A stretch of 64,000 bases of DNA from an uncultured Chitinophagaceae bacterium (lineage in GTDB: Bacteria; Bacteroidota; Bacteroidia; Chitinophagales; Chitinophagaceae), in contig CAKZFX010000012.1 of the NCBI GenBank assembly GCA_936908745.1, forward strand, positions 124,001 through 188,000. Direction: 5' to 3'. Below the pieces are notes generated by a model. That model was not told the origin of the DNA and searched no databases. It saw only the letters and a program-made list of their open reading frames with translations. This document shows positions 22,888 through 31,992 of this stretch, in pieces. A program made the translations under genes and the position numbers. Position 1 is the stretch's first letter, and each line of letters starts with the position of its first letter.

Positions 22888-25056
22888 TTAGAAAGCTTTT
22901 GGCTTTTGTCCGGGTTGAGCAGGCTTTTGTGTATTGGAGTTGCCCAGGTTTTCCAAAATCCAGTTCGTCATTTTGCTCCAGAGGTGGAAACTGGTATTGT
23001 CCAGTCCGCCGGAAATACCGTGGTTTTTATTCGGGTAGTAAGCACTTTCAAAATCAATATTGCTTTTTACTAATGCAGTGATCATTTGTGTTGCATTCTG
23101 GAAATGCACGTTGTCATCAGCCGTACCATGAATGATAAGGTACTTGCCTTTTATCTTATCGGTATGGTTGATAGGAGAGTTGTCATCATACCCTTTTGCA
23201 TTCTCCTGTGGTGTGCGCATGTATCTTTCAGTGTAAATATTATCATAGAAACGCCAGTTGGTAACAGGCGCCACCGCTACTGCTGCGCTGAATACATCAC
23301 TGCCTTTGGTGATGGCCAGTGAGCTCATAAAGCCGCCATAGCTCCAGCCCCAGTGACCGATATTGTCTTTATCGACAAATGGCATGGTACCCAGGTATTT
23401 TGCAGCATCAATCTGGTCTTCAATTTCAAATTTGCCTAACTGCAGGTACGTTTTCTTTTTAAATTCTTCACCACGGAAACCAGTGCCGGTGTTATCAACA
23501 CTCACCACGATAAAACCTTTTTGCGCCAGCAATTGATGCCATGTACTTACTGCGCCAAAACGATTGGCCACCTGTTGTGAACCAGGTCCACCATAGTTGC
23601 AGAACAATACAGGGTATTTTTTAGAAGGATCGAAGTTGGCAGGTTTCAGCATCCAGCCGTTCAGTGTATCGCCTTTGCTGTTGGGCACACGGATGAATTC
23701 TGCTTTGCCATAGCCGTATTCTTCAATTTTTGATTTTTGTTTGCTGCCTTCGTTGATTGTTTTTACCAGCGCTGTGCTGATATTTTTCTTTTTGTCAACA
23801 ACAATATTATTCAGCGTTACCGCCTGTGGTGTATTCAGGTCTGATTTGTAATCCATGAATTGGGTGAAATCATCTTTGATGTCCACACGGTGCCAACCTT
23901 CGCCTTGTGTTAACTGGTAGGTTTTCTTGCCATCAAAGTCTGTTACAAACAGGTTGCGGTCCATCGGGCGTGGAAATGCCATTGTATAGAAAATGCGGCG
24001 GTTCTTTTCATCCACGGCATCAATCCCTGTTACTTCAAAGTTGCCTTTGCTGATCTGTGTTTTTGTTTTGCCATCAAGGCTATACAGGTAAATATGGTTG
24101 AAGCCATTCATTTCGCTGGTCAGCAAATAGTTTTTACCATCTTTAAGGAAACGCCAGTCATCGTTGATATCAATATAGTATTTGTTTTTCTCTTCGTACA
24201 AGGTGGTAGCTGCGCCTGTGCGTGCATTGGTTTGTAATAAACGCAGTTCATTCTGGTGACGGTTCATCCAGAACACCACTAAAGAGTTGTCATCCTGTGT
24301 CCATTTGATACGGGGGATATAAATATCGCCTTGCTCATATTGCGCTTTTACTTTATTGCCGCTGGCTACATCGTAGATATAGATATCAACGTTGGAGTTG
24401 TCATCACCGGCTTTTGGATATTTATAAATGTATTGTTTGTTGTAAGCATTGTCAAACTGTGTAAACTGGTATTCTTTCACTTTGCCTTCATCAAAACGAT
24501 AGTAAGCGATATAGTTTCCTTTGGGGCTCCATTGGAAAGCTTTGGTAAAGCTGAATTCTTCTTCATATACCCAATCGCAGTTACCATTGATAATAGAGTT
24601 CCATTTACCATCTGTGGTGATCGCTTTAGCACTTGCAGAAGCAATATCATACACATACAGGTTATTATCTCTTACATACGCCACTTTGCTGCCATCAGGA
24701 GAGAAACTGGCGTGCAACACTTTTGCTGTGTCCAGTTTCAGCAGTTTGCTGCTGGCGAAGTCATATACATAACTGTACGCTTTGGAAGAATGGCGATAGA
24801 TGCTTTCACGGTTGGTGAAGATCAGTACTCTTTTTTTGTCGGTGCTTGGTTCGTAGTCACCCAAAGGCAATTTGTTGCCGTTGTCTTTGATGTTGGCGGC
24901 GTTCAGAACGCTGTCCATCGTTTCACCGGCAAAACCGGGAACGAACTCACCACGAAAAGTTCCTTTTTTGTAAATGTCTTCAAGAGTGATCTGTTTTTGC
25001 TGTGCAAGGGCTGCCAGGGGTAGCAGTAGAAAAGCAATAAAAAGCTTACGTAGCAT
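22888..25056 (-). CDS. S9 family peptidase, dipeptidyl peptidase IV-like
   Basis: A 722-residue periplasmic serine protease. Residues 1-18 are a signal peptide (MLRKLFIAFLLLPLAALA). The beta-propeller runs to about 470 and includes DWVYEEEF near residue 165, the double-Glu motif that binds the N-terminus of the peptide substrate in DPP IV. The hydrolase domain has GWSYGGF with the nucleophile near 575, HGTADDNVH with the Asp near 650 and NKNHGISG with the His near 680. DPP IV removes X-Pro or X-Ala dipeptides from the N-terminus of peptides. The gene is single, with its own terminator. Confidence 0.92.
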   Translation of the reverse strand: MLRKLFIAFLLLPLAALAQQKQITLEDIYKKGTFRGEFVPGFAGETMDSVLNAANIKDNGNKLPLGDYEPSTDKKRVLIFTNRESIYRHSSKAYSYVYDFASSKLLKLDTAKVLHASFSPDGSKVAYVRDNNLYVYDIASASAKAITTDGKWNSIINGNCDWVYEEEFSFTKAFQWSPKGNYIAYYRFDEGKVKEYQFTQFDNAYNKQYIYKYPKAGDDNSNVDIYIYDVASGNKVKAQYEQGDIYIPRIKWTQDDNSLVVFWMNRHQNELRLLQTNARTGAATTLYEEKNKYYIDINDDWRFLKDGKNYLLTSEMNGFNHIYLYSLDGKTKTQISKGNFEVTGIDAVDEKNRRIFYTMAFPRPMDRNLFVTDFDGKKTYQLTQGEGWHRVDIKDDFTQFMDYKSDLNTPQAVTLNNIVVDKKKNISTALVKTINEGSKQKSKIEEYGYGKAEFIRVPNSKGDTLNGWMLKPANFDPSKKYPVLFCNYGGPGSQQVANRFGAVSTWHQLLAQKGFIVVSVDNTGTGFRGEEFKKKTYLQLGKFEIEDQIDAAKYLGTMPFVDKDNIGHWGWSYGGFMSSLAITKGSDVFSAAVAVAPVTNWRFYDNIYTERYMRTPQENAKGYDDNSPINHTDKIKGKYLIIHGTADDNVHFQNATQMITALVKSNIDFESAYYPNKNHGISGGLDNTSFHLWSKMTNWILENLGNSNTQKPAQPGQKPKAF

Positions 25057-25158
25057 AAGTGATGTTTTTAAGGTTATAAATGTAATGGAAACAGAGGAGA
25101 ATGGGGAATGGAAAGTGGGGAACGGTCTTTAGTCGGGAGTCGTTAGTCTGGAGTCGTT

Positions 25159-25388
25159 AGTCAACAGCCAGCAGACAATGGACAATTGGCGGGAATGCTC
25201 CGTAGGAGCGTCTTATGGTTAACAGGAAATGGCAGGTGATGTGCATCGTCCCGTAGGGACGTATCATGTATAGTCGGGAGTCAACAGCCAGCAGACAACG
25301 GACAATTAGCGGGAATGCTCCGTAGGTGCGTCTCATGGTTAACAGGAAATGGCAGGTCATGTGCATCGTCCTGTAGGGACGTATCATG
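25159..25388. repeat. Two 110-bp copies at 120-bp period with nested hairpins
   Basis: Copies at 25159-25268 and 25279-25388 match almost completely. Each contains TCAACAGCCAGCAGACAA, a GCTCC-GTA-GGAGC hairpin, the words GGTTAACAGGAAATGGCAGG and a CGTCCC-GTA-GGGACG hairpin (one change in the second copy of each hairpin). An upstream partial of the GTCGGGAGTCGTTAGTC word precedes the first copy. There is no gene in 25057-25441. Confidence 0.85.
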
Positions 25389-25394
25389 GATAAC

Positions 25395-25423
25395 AAAACG
25401 GGCTGCCAGAGGCAGCCCGTTTT
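25395..25423 (-). terminator. Terminator of the alpha-oxoamine synthase gene
   Basis: AAAACGGGCTGCC at 25395-25407 pairs with GGCAGCCCGTTTT at 25411-25423 over AGA; on the minus strand the stem runs straight into TTTTGTTA. It ends 18 bp before the stop at 25442. Confidence 0.7.
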
Positions 25424-25441
25424 ATAATGCGATTAGCGATC

Positions 25442-26701
25442 TTATCTTGATTCAGCCATATCAGGAATGGCTTCTGCCTTGTATTCACCGGCATCCAGCT
25501 TCTTTTTAGTAGCGGAGAAGGCTTCCAGTGTTTTTTGGATATCTTCGTCTGTATGCACCGCTGTTGGGATCAGGCGGTAGATGATATGTCCTTTTGGAAT
25601 AACAGGGTATACCACGATCGAACAGAAGATATGATAGTTTTCACGAATGTCCATTACCATCGCCGTTGCTTCTTCCACACCGCCTTTCATATAGATCGGT
25701 GTTACCACTGAATCCGTTTTACCAATATCAAAACCTCTTTCACGTAAACCATTCTGGAGTTTCAATGCGTTTTCCCACAATTTGTCTTTCAACTCAGGTT
25801 GTGTGCGCAGCAATTCCAAACGTTTCAGGTTGCCAATTACCAATGGCATTGGCAAGCTCTTCGCGAATATCTGGCTACGGATATTGTAACGGATATAATC
25901 AACGATGGCACGATCACCGGCAACAAACGCACCGATAGATGCCATTGATTTTGCAAACGTAGAGAAGTAAAGGTCAATCTTATCCTGTACGCCTTGCTCT
26001 TCACCAGCACCAGCACCCGTTTTACCTAAGGTGCCAAAACCGTGAGCATCGTCCACCAATAAACGGAATTCGTATTTGTCTTTCAGGTCAGCGATCTCTT
26101 TGAGTTTACCCTGGTCGCCGGCCATACCAAACACACCTTCCGTGATAACAAGGATACCACCGGCTTTTTGTTTTTCAACTAAAGCGGTAGCACGTTGCAA
26201 TTGTTTTTCAAAATCCTCCATGTCGTTATGTTTGAAAACATAGCGATGGCCGGGATGCAAACGCAAACCGTCGATGATACAAGCATGGCTTTCGGCATCG
26301 TATACGATCACATCATGACGGCCGCAAAGCACATCAATAATGCTCACCATACCCTGGTAACCGAAGTTGAGCAAAGCCGCATCTTCTTTCATTTCAAAAG
26401 CTGCCAGTTCTGCTTCCAGTTGTTCATGGTAATTACTGTTTCCACTCATCATCCTTGCACCCATTGGCAAAGCCAGTCCGAATTGTGCAGCGCCATCGGC
26501 ATCTGCTTTTCTCACTTCCGGGTGATTTGCCAGGCCGAGGTAGTTATTTAAACTCCAAACGATCATGTCTTTTCCACGGAATTTCATGCGACTGCCGATT
26601 TCACCTTCCAGTTTTGGGAAAGCAAAATAGCCATGTGCTCTTTCACGATGCTGACCGATAGGGCCATAATGTTTCAATAAACGCTCAAAAATATCTGCCA
26701 T
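25442..26701 (-). CDS. Alpha-oxoamine synthase family PLP enzyme (serine palmitoyltransferase-like)
   Basis: A 419-residue class II aminotransferase-fold enzyme. WSLNNYLGLANHPEV opens the fold, NFGYQGMVSIIDVL and DAESHACIIDGLR follow, and DDAHGFGTLGKTG binds PLP. The Schiff-base lysine is in TFAKSMASIGAF near residue 245. Family members condense an amino acid with an acyl-CoA: serine palmitoyltransferase, KBL, AONS (BioF) or ALAS. Bacteroidota make sphingolipids, and the sequence style suits the SPT-like group, but AONS cannot be excluded because bioB is also in this window, 12 kb away. The gene is single, with a good -7 box upstream and its own terminator. Confidence 0.78.
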   Translation of the reverse strand: MADIFERLLKHYGPIGQHRERAHGYFAFPKLEGEIGSRMKFRGKDMIVWSLNNYLGLANHPEVRKADADGAAQFGLALPMGARMMSGNSNYHEQLEAELAAFEMKEDAALLNFGYQGMVSIIDVLCGRHDVIVYDAESHACIIDGLRLHPGHRYVFKHNDMEDFEKQLQRATALVEKQKAGGILVITEGVFGMAGDQGKLKEIADLKDKYEFRLLVDDAHGFGTLGKTGAGAGEEQGVQDKIDLYFSTFAKSMASIGAFVAGDRAIVDYIRYNIRSQIFAKSLPMPLVIGNLKRLELLRTQPELKDKLWENALKLQNGLRERGFDIGKTDSVVTPIYMKGGVEEATAMVMDIRENYHIFCSIVVYPVIPKGHIIYRLIPTAVHTDEDIQKTLEAFSATKKKLDAGEYKAEAIPDMAESR

Positions 26702-26733
26702 ATTAAAATATTATTACCAATAATTAAACTGCG

Positions 26734-26741
26734 CAAAGGTA
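26734..26741 (-). promoter_or_regulatory. Putative -7 box of the alpha-oxoamine synthase gene
   Basis: On the minus strand TACCTTTG followed by C is a perfect match to TAnnTTTG and lies 33 bp before the ATG at 26701. An A/T-rich TTTA stands about 14 bases further upstream rather than a clear TTTG. Confidence 0.5.
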
Positions 26742-26815
26742 AGGTTTTCAGCCTTTTAAACGGCATGAACTTTATCAGTCTTAGGTCTTTGGGAATGAAA
26801 GGGTTAGTGAATTTT

Positions 26816-27457
26816 TCAGATCAGTTTGTGCTCGTAGGCATATTTGACCAGCCCGATGACGGAGTTGGTATTTGTCTTACGGAAGATGTTTTTGCGGTGC
26901 GTTTCAACGGTGCGTTCGCTGATGAATAAAGCCTCGGCAATCTGCTTATTGTTGTATTCTTTTTCGATCAGGCGGATGATCTCAATTTCCCGGTCGGTCA
27001 GGTGGGCTTCTTCGTTCTCTTTTTTGCGCTGGCTGGTGCGCTGGAGTTCTTCGATCACTTCTTCGCTGAAATAAATGCCACCGGTGGCTATTTTTTCCAA
27101 TGCCTTGATCAATTCCTGTTTCCCGATATTTTTCAGCACATAGCCGGAAATATCGGCATCATTGATCATTTCGTTGACAAGATCGCCCTGGCCGCTCATG
27201 GACAAAGCCAGTATTTTAGTCGTAGGGAAGCGTTCCCGCACCTGTTTGGCCAGTTCATTGCCCGGCAGCTTTGGCATCATAATATCGGTGAGCAAAATAT
27301 CAACGGATTGCTGTTCCAGTTTGCCTACGACTTCTTCAGGATGCGTGGTGGCAAAGGCGAAACGGAATTTATCATGTCCTTTCAATAAGGACATTAATCC
27401 GTCAATAACGATCTGGTGATCGTCAACAAGAGCAAGTGTGATTTTCCCGTTTTTCAT
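26816..27457 (-). CDS. LuxR/NarL family response regulator
   Basis: A 213-residue protein. The receiver domain covers residues about 6-122, with VDDHQ acid pair, the phosphoacceptor Asp of LLTDIMMPKLPG near residue 57 and the conserved Lys of SGYVLKNIGKQE near 105. The C-terminal LuxR-type HTH is LTDREIEIIRLIEKEYNNKQ (residues about 150-170) followed by IAEALFISERTVETHRKN. The partner kinase gene lies immediately upstream on the strand, 112 bp away, so this is a two-component pair. Confidence 0.92.
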   Translation of the reverse strand: MKNGKITLALVDDHQIVIDGLMSLLKGHDKFRFAFATTHPEEVVGKLEQQSVDILLTDIMMPKLPGNELAKQVRERFPTTKILALSMSGQGDLVNEMINDADISGYVLKNIGKQELIKALEKIATGGIYFSEEVIEELQRTSQRKKENEEAHLTDREIEIIRLIEKEYNNKQIAEALFISERTVETHRKNIFRKTNTNSVIGLVKYAYEHKLI

Positions 27458-27569
27458 TCAGTGTGGTGGCTTGAAAATAACTAATAATTCAGTTTAAACA
27501 AAAGCACGGGGATAAATTGATATCCCAACAATGGATGCAGCTTTGCCACAAATTATTGTTTGCGATTTG

Positions 27570-29504
27570 TTAAAGCGGTACGTGCACCGCCACTAAAGTG
27601 CCTTTTCCCGGTGTGGAATCAAAGTCAACAGTGCCTTTCAGGTATTCAACACGGGTCAGGATATTTTTCATACCAATACCGTCGAATTTGTTTTGATCGC
27701 TGGTATCAAAACCCTTCCCGTTGTCTTCGATCGTGGCGCTGATGCCTTGTGTGTCTTTTATCACTGAAATATCCAGCGTGTTGGCGCCCGAATGTTTGAT
27801 GACATTGTTTACACATTCTTGTATCACACGGTACAATACTGTTTCCACGTTGGAGTCCAGTCGTTGATCAAGCCCTTCGGTATATAAATGCACTTTGATC
27901 GTCTTCTGGTCCAGTTTATCAATGAAATCCTGCACGGCCGAACTAAGACTGCTTTTCAGCAACGCGTTGGGCATCATATTGTGCGAAACGCTTCTTACCT
28001 CCTTGCAGCTTTCATCCACGAGGTTAATGATCTTTTCAAACGATATCTTTTGTTCGGTATTGGCAAAAGAGATCTCTGATTCAAAGGCCGATAAATTCAT
28101 TTTGGCCGCACTCATCATCTGGCCCACACCATCATGCAGGTCACGGGCAATGCGTTTTCTTTCTTCTTCTTCTGCTTCGATCACAGCTTTGGTGGCCATT
28201 TCCTGCTGACGCATAATTTCTGCCTGTAGTTTTGCTTTTTGCTTCAGCCTGTAGCGGCGATAATAAGAATAGACTAATAAACCTCCCAGCACTAACAAAC
28301 CGGTGATACCGGCGATCCAGTAATTCTTTTGACGGATTTTAAAATCCTGTTGCTGTATCGTCTTCTCTTTTTCAAGTGTGTTGTACTTTGTTTCCAGTTC
28401 GGCAAACTGCTGCGAAAGATCTTCGGTAAACATGGAGTCTTTGCTGTTAGCATATTGCTTATACATTTCCAATGCTTTCAAAGGATCGCCCTGTGCTTCA
28501 TATAAGGCGGAAGAAGTCAGGTACAGTTTATTAAGCTCTGGTTTGGTGTTCACCGCTTTGGATGCGATGCTGATACCTTTATCAATATAAAAACGGGCAC
28601 TGTCATAATTTTTTAATGCCGTATAAATAGTACCAAGGTTATTCAAACAGCTCGCCATGCCTTTGCTGTCATCCAGCGAATCTCTTAGTTGCAACGATTC
28701 ACTGACAAGCGGCAAGGCTTTATCATAATTTTTTGTTTGCAGGTATTGATTGCCGAGATTGTTTAAAGCGTTTGACAAATATTCTTTGTCGCCCAGGCTT
28801 CTTGTGATGTCAATGGCTTTCTGGTAATAAGATTCAGACTGTTTATAATCTTTATTGATCAGGTAAATATTGGCAATGTTGACATAGGAACCGGCTGCAC
28901 CGTATTTATCACCTATTTTCTCTTTGATGGCAATAGAACGTTGCTGGTAGCTGATGGCTTCATCGTAACGTCCTAAGTTTTGATTCAGGATACCGATGTT
29001 ATTAAGCGAATAGGAGATGCCAATGTCGTTTTTAAATTTTTCAAAAATCGGTAATGCCTGTAATTGGTACTCGAGTGATTTAGCAAAGTCTCCTTGTTTC
29101 TGATAGACGATACCTATTTTATTATAGAGTTTAGCTATACCCAGTTCATCACCCATTTGCTTGCGGATGGAAACGGATTTATTATAGAGATCTACGGCTG
29201 TATCATAGTTCTCCATATCAAAATAAATAATGCCAAGATCATTGTAAGCCTGTGCCAGTCCGCGATTAAACTTTAGCTTACCGGCGAGCTCAATGGCTTC
29301 GTTGCCATACTTAATGGCTTTTTCGCGGTCAAGCAGGCGAAATTCCCAGGTCAATTCATTGTAAGTGCCGACAAGTATGCTGTCTTTCTGGGTCTTGACC
29401 AGTTTTTCAAGACTGTCAGTAGCACGACTGGTTTTAACAGCAGGTTGAGCGTTTACAGATAGCGTAAATGCGGTGCAACAAAATAGAATAAGCAGATGTT
29501 TCAT
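27570..29504 (-). CDS. TPR-domain sensor histidine kinase (HisKA_3, NarL partner)
   Basis: A 644-residue protein with a signal peptide (LFCCTAFTLSVNAQ) and about eight tetratricopeptide repeats in residues 40-340 (AYNDLGIIYFDMENYDTAVD, AKLYNKIGIVYQKQGDF and similar). A coiled coil precedes a membrane segment near 392-410 (WIAGITGLLVLGGLLVYSYY). HisKA_3 has the phospho-acceptor His in ERKRIARDLHDGVGQMMS near residue 455, and the ATPase domain has QECVNNVIKHSGA (N box), DNGKGFD and GIGMKNI. The TPR domain should be periplasmic and sense a protein or ligand. The kinase and regulator lie next to each other, and the dapB gene is 52 bp upstream. Confidence 0.92.
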   Translation of the reverse strand: MKHLLILFCCTAFTLSVNAQPAVKTSRATDSLEKLVKTQKDSILVGTYNELTWEFRLLDREKAIKYGNEAIELAGKLKFNRGLAQAYNDLGIIYFDMENYDTAVDLYNKSVSIRKQMGDELGIAKLYNKIGIVYQKQGDFAKSLEYQLQALPIFEKFKNDIGISYSLNNIGILNQNLGRYDEAISYQQRSIAIKEKIGDKYGAAGSYVNIANIYLINKDYKQSESYYQKAIDITRSLGDKEYLSNALNNLGNQYLQTKNYDKALPLVSESLQLRDSLDDSKGMASCLNNLGTIYTALKNYDSARFYIDKGISIASKAVNTKPELNKLYLTSSALYEAQGDPLKALEMYKQYANSKDSMFTEDLSQQFAELETKYNTLEKEKTIQQQDFKIRQKNYWIAGITGLLVLGGLLVYSYYRRYRLKQKAKLQAEIMRQQEMATKAVIEAEEEERKRIARDLHDGVGQMMSAAKMNLSAFESEISFANTEQKISFEKIINLVDESCKEVRSVSHNMMPNALLKSSLSSAVQDFIDKLDQKTIKVHLYTEGLDQRLDSNVETVLYRVIQECVNNVIKHSGANTLDISVIKDTQGISATIEDNGKGFDTSDQNKFDGIGMKNILTRVEYLKGTVDFDSTPGKGTLVAVHVPL

Positions 29505-29556
29505 CGCTTCGGTTTGGTGGTGTAAAACGATGTTATTTAGGGACTAAATATAGTAT

Positions 29557-30273
29557 TTAAAGTCCCAATACGTCTTTCATTTGAAAGATACCTTGCTTAT
29601 TGTGGATATATTCTGCGGCCAGCACGGCGCCGGTGGCAAAACCCTTACGGTTGTGGGCCGTGTGGATGATCTCTATATCATCAATAGCAGAAGCGTATTT
29701 TACGCTATGTGTGCCCGGGGCAGGATCGATCCGCTGGCTGATGATTTCGAGGTCTTCGGTGTTATCGCTAAGGTCGTTGACCCATTGTTTTTTGCGGGTG
29801 ATTTCGGCCAATACCTGTTCGGCCAATGTGATAGCCGTGCCGCTGGGCGCATCTTTTTTCTGTGTATGATGCGTTTCTTCCAATATCACTTCATATTCTT
29901 TGTGGGGGCTCATCAATGCGGCAAGACGTTTATTGATCTCGAAAAATATATTGACGCCAACGCTGAAGTTGCTGGCATATAAAAAAGAACCGTTTTTTTG
30001 GTTTACCAATGTGTTCACTTCTTCCATATGATCTGTCCAGCCGGTAGAGCCACAAACCAATGGCGTACCAGCATTGATCACGTTGATTACATTTTGCAAA
30101 GCGCTGTGCGGGCCGGTAAATTCAATAGCAACATTGGCTTTGGATAAATTTTCCGGTGTGAAATCGGCAAGGTTGGTTTCATCAATTTTCAATACAACCT
30201 GGTGGCCACGTTGCAGGGCGATTTCTTCGATGGCTTTTCCCATTTTGCCATAGCCGATCAATGCAATGTTCAT
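29557..30273 (-). CDS. dapB: 4-hydroxy-tetrahydrodipicolinate reductase
   Basis: A 238-residue enzyme of the diaminopimelate/lysine pathway, which reduces hydroxy-tetrahydrodipicolinate with NAD(P)H. The ATG at 30273 begins MNIALIGYGKMGKAIEE with the Rossmann loop; the longer frame to 30432 is spurious. The active-site block is EETHHTQKKDAPSGTA, and DDIEIIHTAHNRKGFATGAV is the C-terminal signature. It follows the DUF5683 gene by 31 bp on the strand, in the common Bacteroidota order parA-parB-DUF5683-dapB. The family is shorter here than the 270-residue E. coli enzyme, as usual for Bacteroidota. Confidence 0.92.
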   Translation of the reverse strand: MNIALIGYGKMGKAIEEIALQRGHQVVLKIDETNLADFTPENLSKANVAIEFTGPHSALQNVINVINAGTPLVCGSTGWTDHMEEVNTLVNQKNGSFLYASNFSVGVNIFFEINKRLAALMSPHKEYEVILEETHHTQKKDAPSGTAITLAEQVLAEITRKKQWVNDLSDNTEDLEIISQRIDPAPGTHSVKYASAIDDIEIIHTAHNRKGFATGAVLAAEYIHNKQGIFQMKDVLGL

Positions 30274-30304
30274 GCTTCTTGAATGTTTATAAAATGAAGG
30301 TAGC

Positions 30305-30943
30305 TTATTTTGAACGATTCTTGCCGATATGCAGCACGAGGCTGAGCCCATTAGTGCCAGCCATTTCGCTATAGCCCGGTTTGAACTGGAAGCTAAGATC
30401 GGGGCTGATATCAAACGTGCGCAGGTGTGCATCCACCGTAGCGTCCACCACGTTTAATCCCCAGAGCAAAACAAAGAATAAAACAGAGTAGTCAATATCA
30501 CGACGAAACTGATCGCGGTAAAAACGTAAGGATTCCTCGCTCAATGGCTTCAGGTTATTTCTTATCCGGTTGAATAAGGCGCTGTCTGCCGCCGTGGCGC
30601 CCGGTTGGCGCATATTGTATTTTACTTTGTAAGCAAAACGGGTGTCCTTGTAGTTCTTTAAATTATAAAAGAAAACACCACCGCTTACACCCAATGCACC
30701 ATATACGATGGGCAGTTTCCAATATCGTTTGTTATAGATCTGTCCAAGACCGGGAAGAATGGCCGAACGGATGGCCGCTTTTCTCGGGCTATGGGTTTTA
30801 ATTTTTGCGGTGTCAATCTTTTGAACCTCCGCCGCTTTTTTCATGGAGTCAATATCAGTGATGGTCACCTCCTTCACCTGTGCGGACACATCGGTGTGCA
30901 TGAATACAAAGAATGCAATCAGAAAATAAACGACCGGTCTCAT
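30305..30943 (-). CDS. DUF5683 membrane protein
   Basis: A 212-residue protein starting at the ATG at 30943, 7 bp after the parB stop; the signal peptide MRPVVYFLIAFFVFMHTDVSA supports this over an ATG 24 bp earlier that would overlap parB. The family signature is SAILPGLGQIYNKRYWKLPIVYGALG near residue 75, and a second hydrophobic stretch (SVLFFVLLWGLNVVDATVDAHL) follows. The role is unknown. Its place between parB and dapB is conserved in Bacteroidota. Confidence 0.85.
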   Translation of the reverse strand: MRPVVYFLIAFFVFMHTDVSAQVKEVTITDIDSMKKAAEVQKIDTAKIKTHSPRKAAIRSAILPGLGQIYNKRYWKLPIVYGALGVSGGVFFYNLKNYKDTRFAYKVKYNMRQPGATAADSALFNRIRNNLKPLSEESLRFYRDQFRRDIDYSVLFFVLLWGLNVVDATVDAHLRTFDISPDLSFQFKPGYSEMAGTNGLSLVLHIGKNRSK

Positions 30944-30950
30944 TTGTATC

Positions 30951-31871
30951 TTAATCCGCAGAAACATCTAATTGTTTGAGCAGGTTATTCAGTTCTTCCA
31001 GCGAGTAATAATCAAATGTGATCTGCCCGCTTCCGTTCCTGCTATGTTTTAGTTTAACTCTTGTGCTGAAATTGGATGCTAATTTATCTTCTATTTTCTG
31101 GAAGGCAGGAGGTAAGGAGCTTTTTGAAGTTTTTTTAACAGCGCCATCCTGTTTATACAAGCCACGCACCAGTTCTTCTGTCTGTCTTACTGACAAACCT
31201 TTATCCTTTACCTGTTTGTAAACATATAATTGCTTATCTACGGTATCAATATTGATCAATGCCCTTGCATGGCCCATGCTCAGGTCGCCGTTTCTTACCG
31301 CCAACTGGATATCCGGTGGCAGTTTTAATAAACGGATAAAGTTGGCTACTGTGCTGCGATCAATGCTCATACGTTCGCCTACCTGCTCCTGCGTGTAATC
31401 CAGTTCTTCCATCATGCGTTTATAGCTCAATGCTATCTCCATCGCATTCAGGTTCTCCCGTTGCAGGTTTTCAAGTAATGCTAATTCGAGCAATTGCGCA
31501 TCATTGGCCTGGCGCACATAAGCAGGGATGTCTTTCAGACCTGCCAGCTTCGATGCACGTAACCTTCTTTCACCTGATATCAAACGAAATTTACCAGACG
31601 CCAGTTTTGAAACGGTGATCGGCTGGATGATATCGTGCATTTTGATGGAGTCAGAAAGGTCCTGCAACGCTTTTTCATCAAAATCACGGCGTGGCTGCTT
31701 CGGGTTTACCTCCACCTGGTCCAGTGCAATACGGCTGATGCCGGTTGCATTTTCAACAACAGATTGTTTCAGGTTGGAGCCTGAACCTGTTTTCATATCG
31801 CTGTCTATGCTTTGCAGCAAGGAACGGATCCCTTTGCCGAGTGCGTCTTTATTTTGCTTAGGTGAAGTCAT
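30951..31871 (-). CDS. parB: Chromosome-partitioning protein ParB
   Basis: A 306-residue DNA-binding CTPase. The nuclease-like N-domain has GERRLRASKLAG near residue 100, and the HTH TQEQVGERMSIDRSTVANFI lies near residues 155-175; a C-terminal dimerisation region follows. ParB loads on parS sites near the origin and works with ParA. The parA gene is 121 bp upstream. I did not find a canonical parS in the window by eye. Confidence 0.92.
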   Translation of the reverse strand: MTSPKQNKDALGKGIRSLLQSIDSDMKTGSGSNLKQSVVENATGISRIALDQVEVNPKQPRRDFDEKALQDLSDSIKMHDIIQPITVSKLASGKFRLISGERRLRASKLAGLKDIPAYVRQANDAQLLELALLENLQRENLNAMEIALSYKRMMEELDYTQEQVGERMSIDRSTVANFIRLLKLPPDIQLAVRNGDLSMGHARALINIDTVDKQLYVYKQVKDKGLSVRQTEELVRGLYKQDGAVKKTSKSSLPPAFQKIEDKLASNFSTRVKLKHSRNGSGQITFDYYSLEELNNLLKQLDVSAD

Positions 31872-31896
31872 GTTTAAGTCTATAATTTGTAATTTA

Positions 31897-31985
31897 TAGT
31901 TTGTGATTTCGTGCTATAAGGAAATTCAAATAGCAAATGTATTTTCAGTTATATGCGATAACTATAAACTACCAATCACAAACTA
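31897..31985. repeat. Inverted repeat in the parA-parB gap
   Basis: TAGTTTGTGATT at 31897-31908 and AATCACAAACTA at 31974-31985 are perfect 12-bp inverted arms, 65 bp apart, in the 121-bp gap between parA and parB; related TTTGTAATTTATAG words surround them. The sequence is low in complexity and the role is unknown. Confidence 0.4.
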
Positions 31986-31992
31986 CAAACCT

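Noticed and set aside
24331..25023. A 230-codon plus-strand frame inside the DPP IV-like gene
   Set aside because: It is antisense to a well-supported protease gene and its product has no domain or plausible composition.
25157..25396. A 79-residue minus-strand reading frame with two internal repeats
   Set aside because: It lies wholly in the 120-bp-period repeat; the apparent protein repeat is only the repeated DNA, and 120 is a multiple of three by chance.
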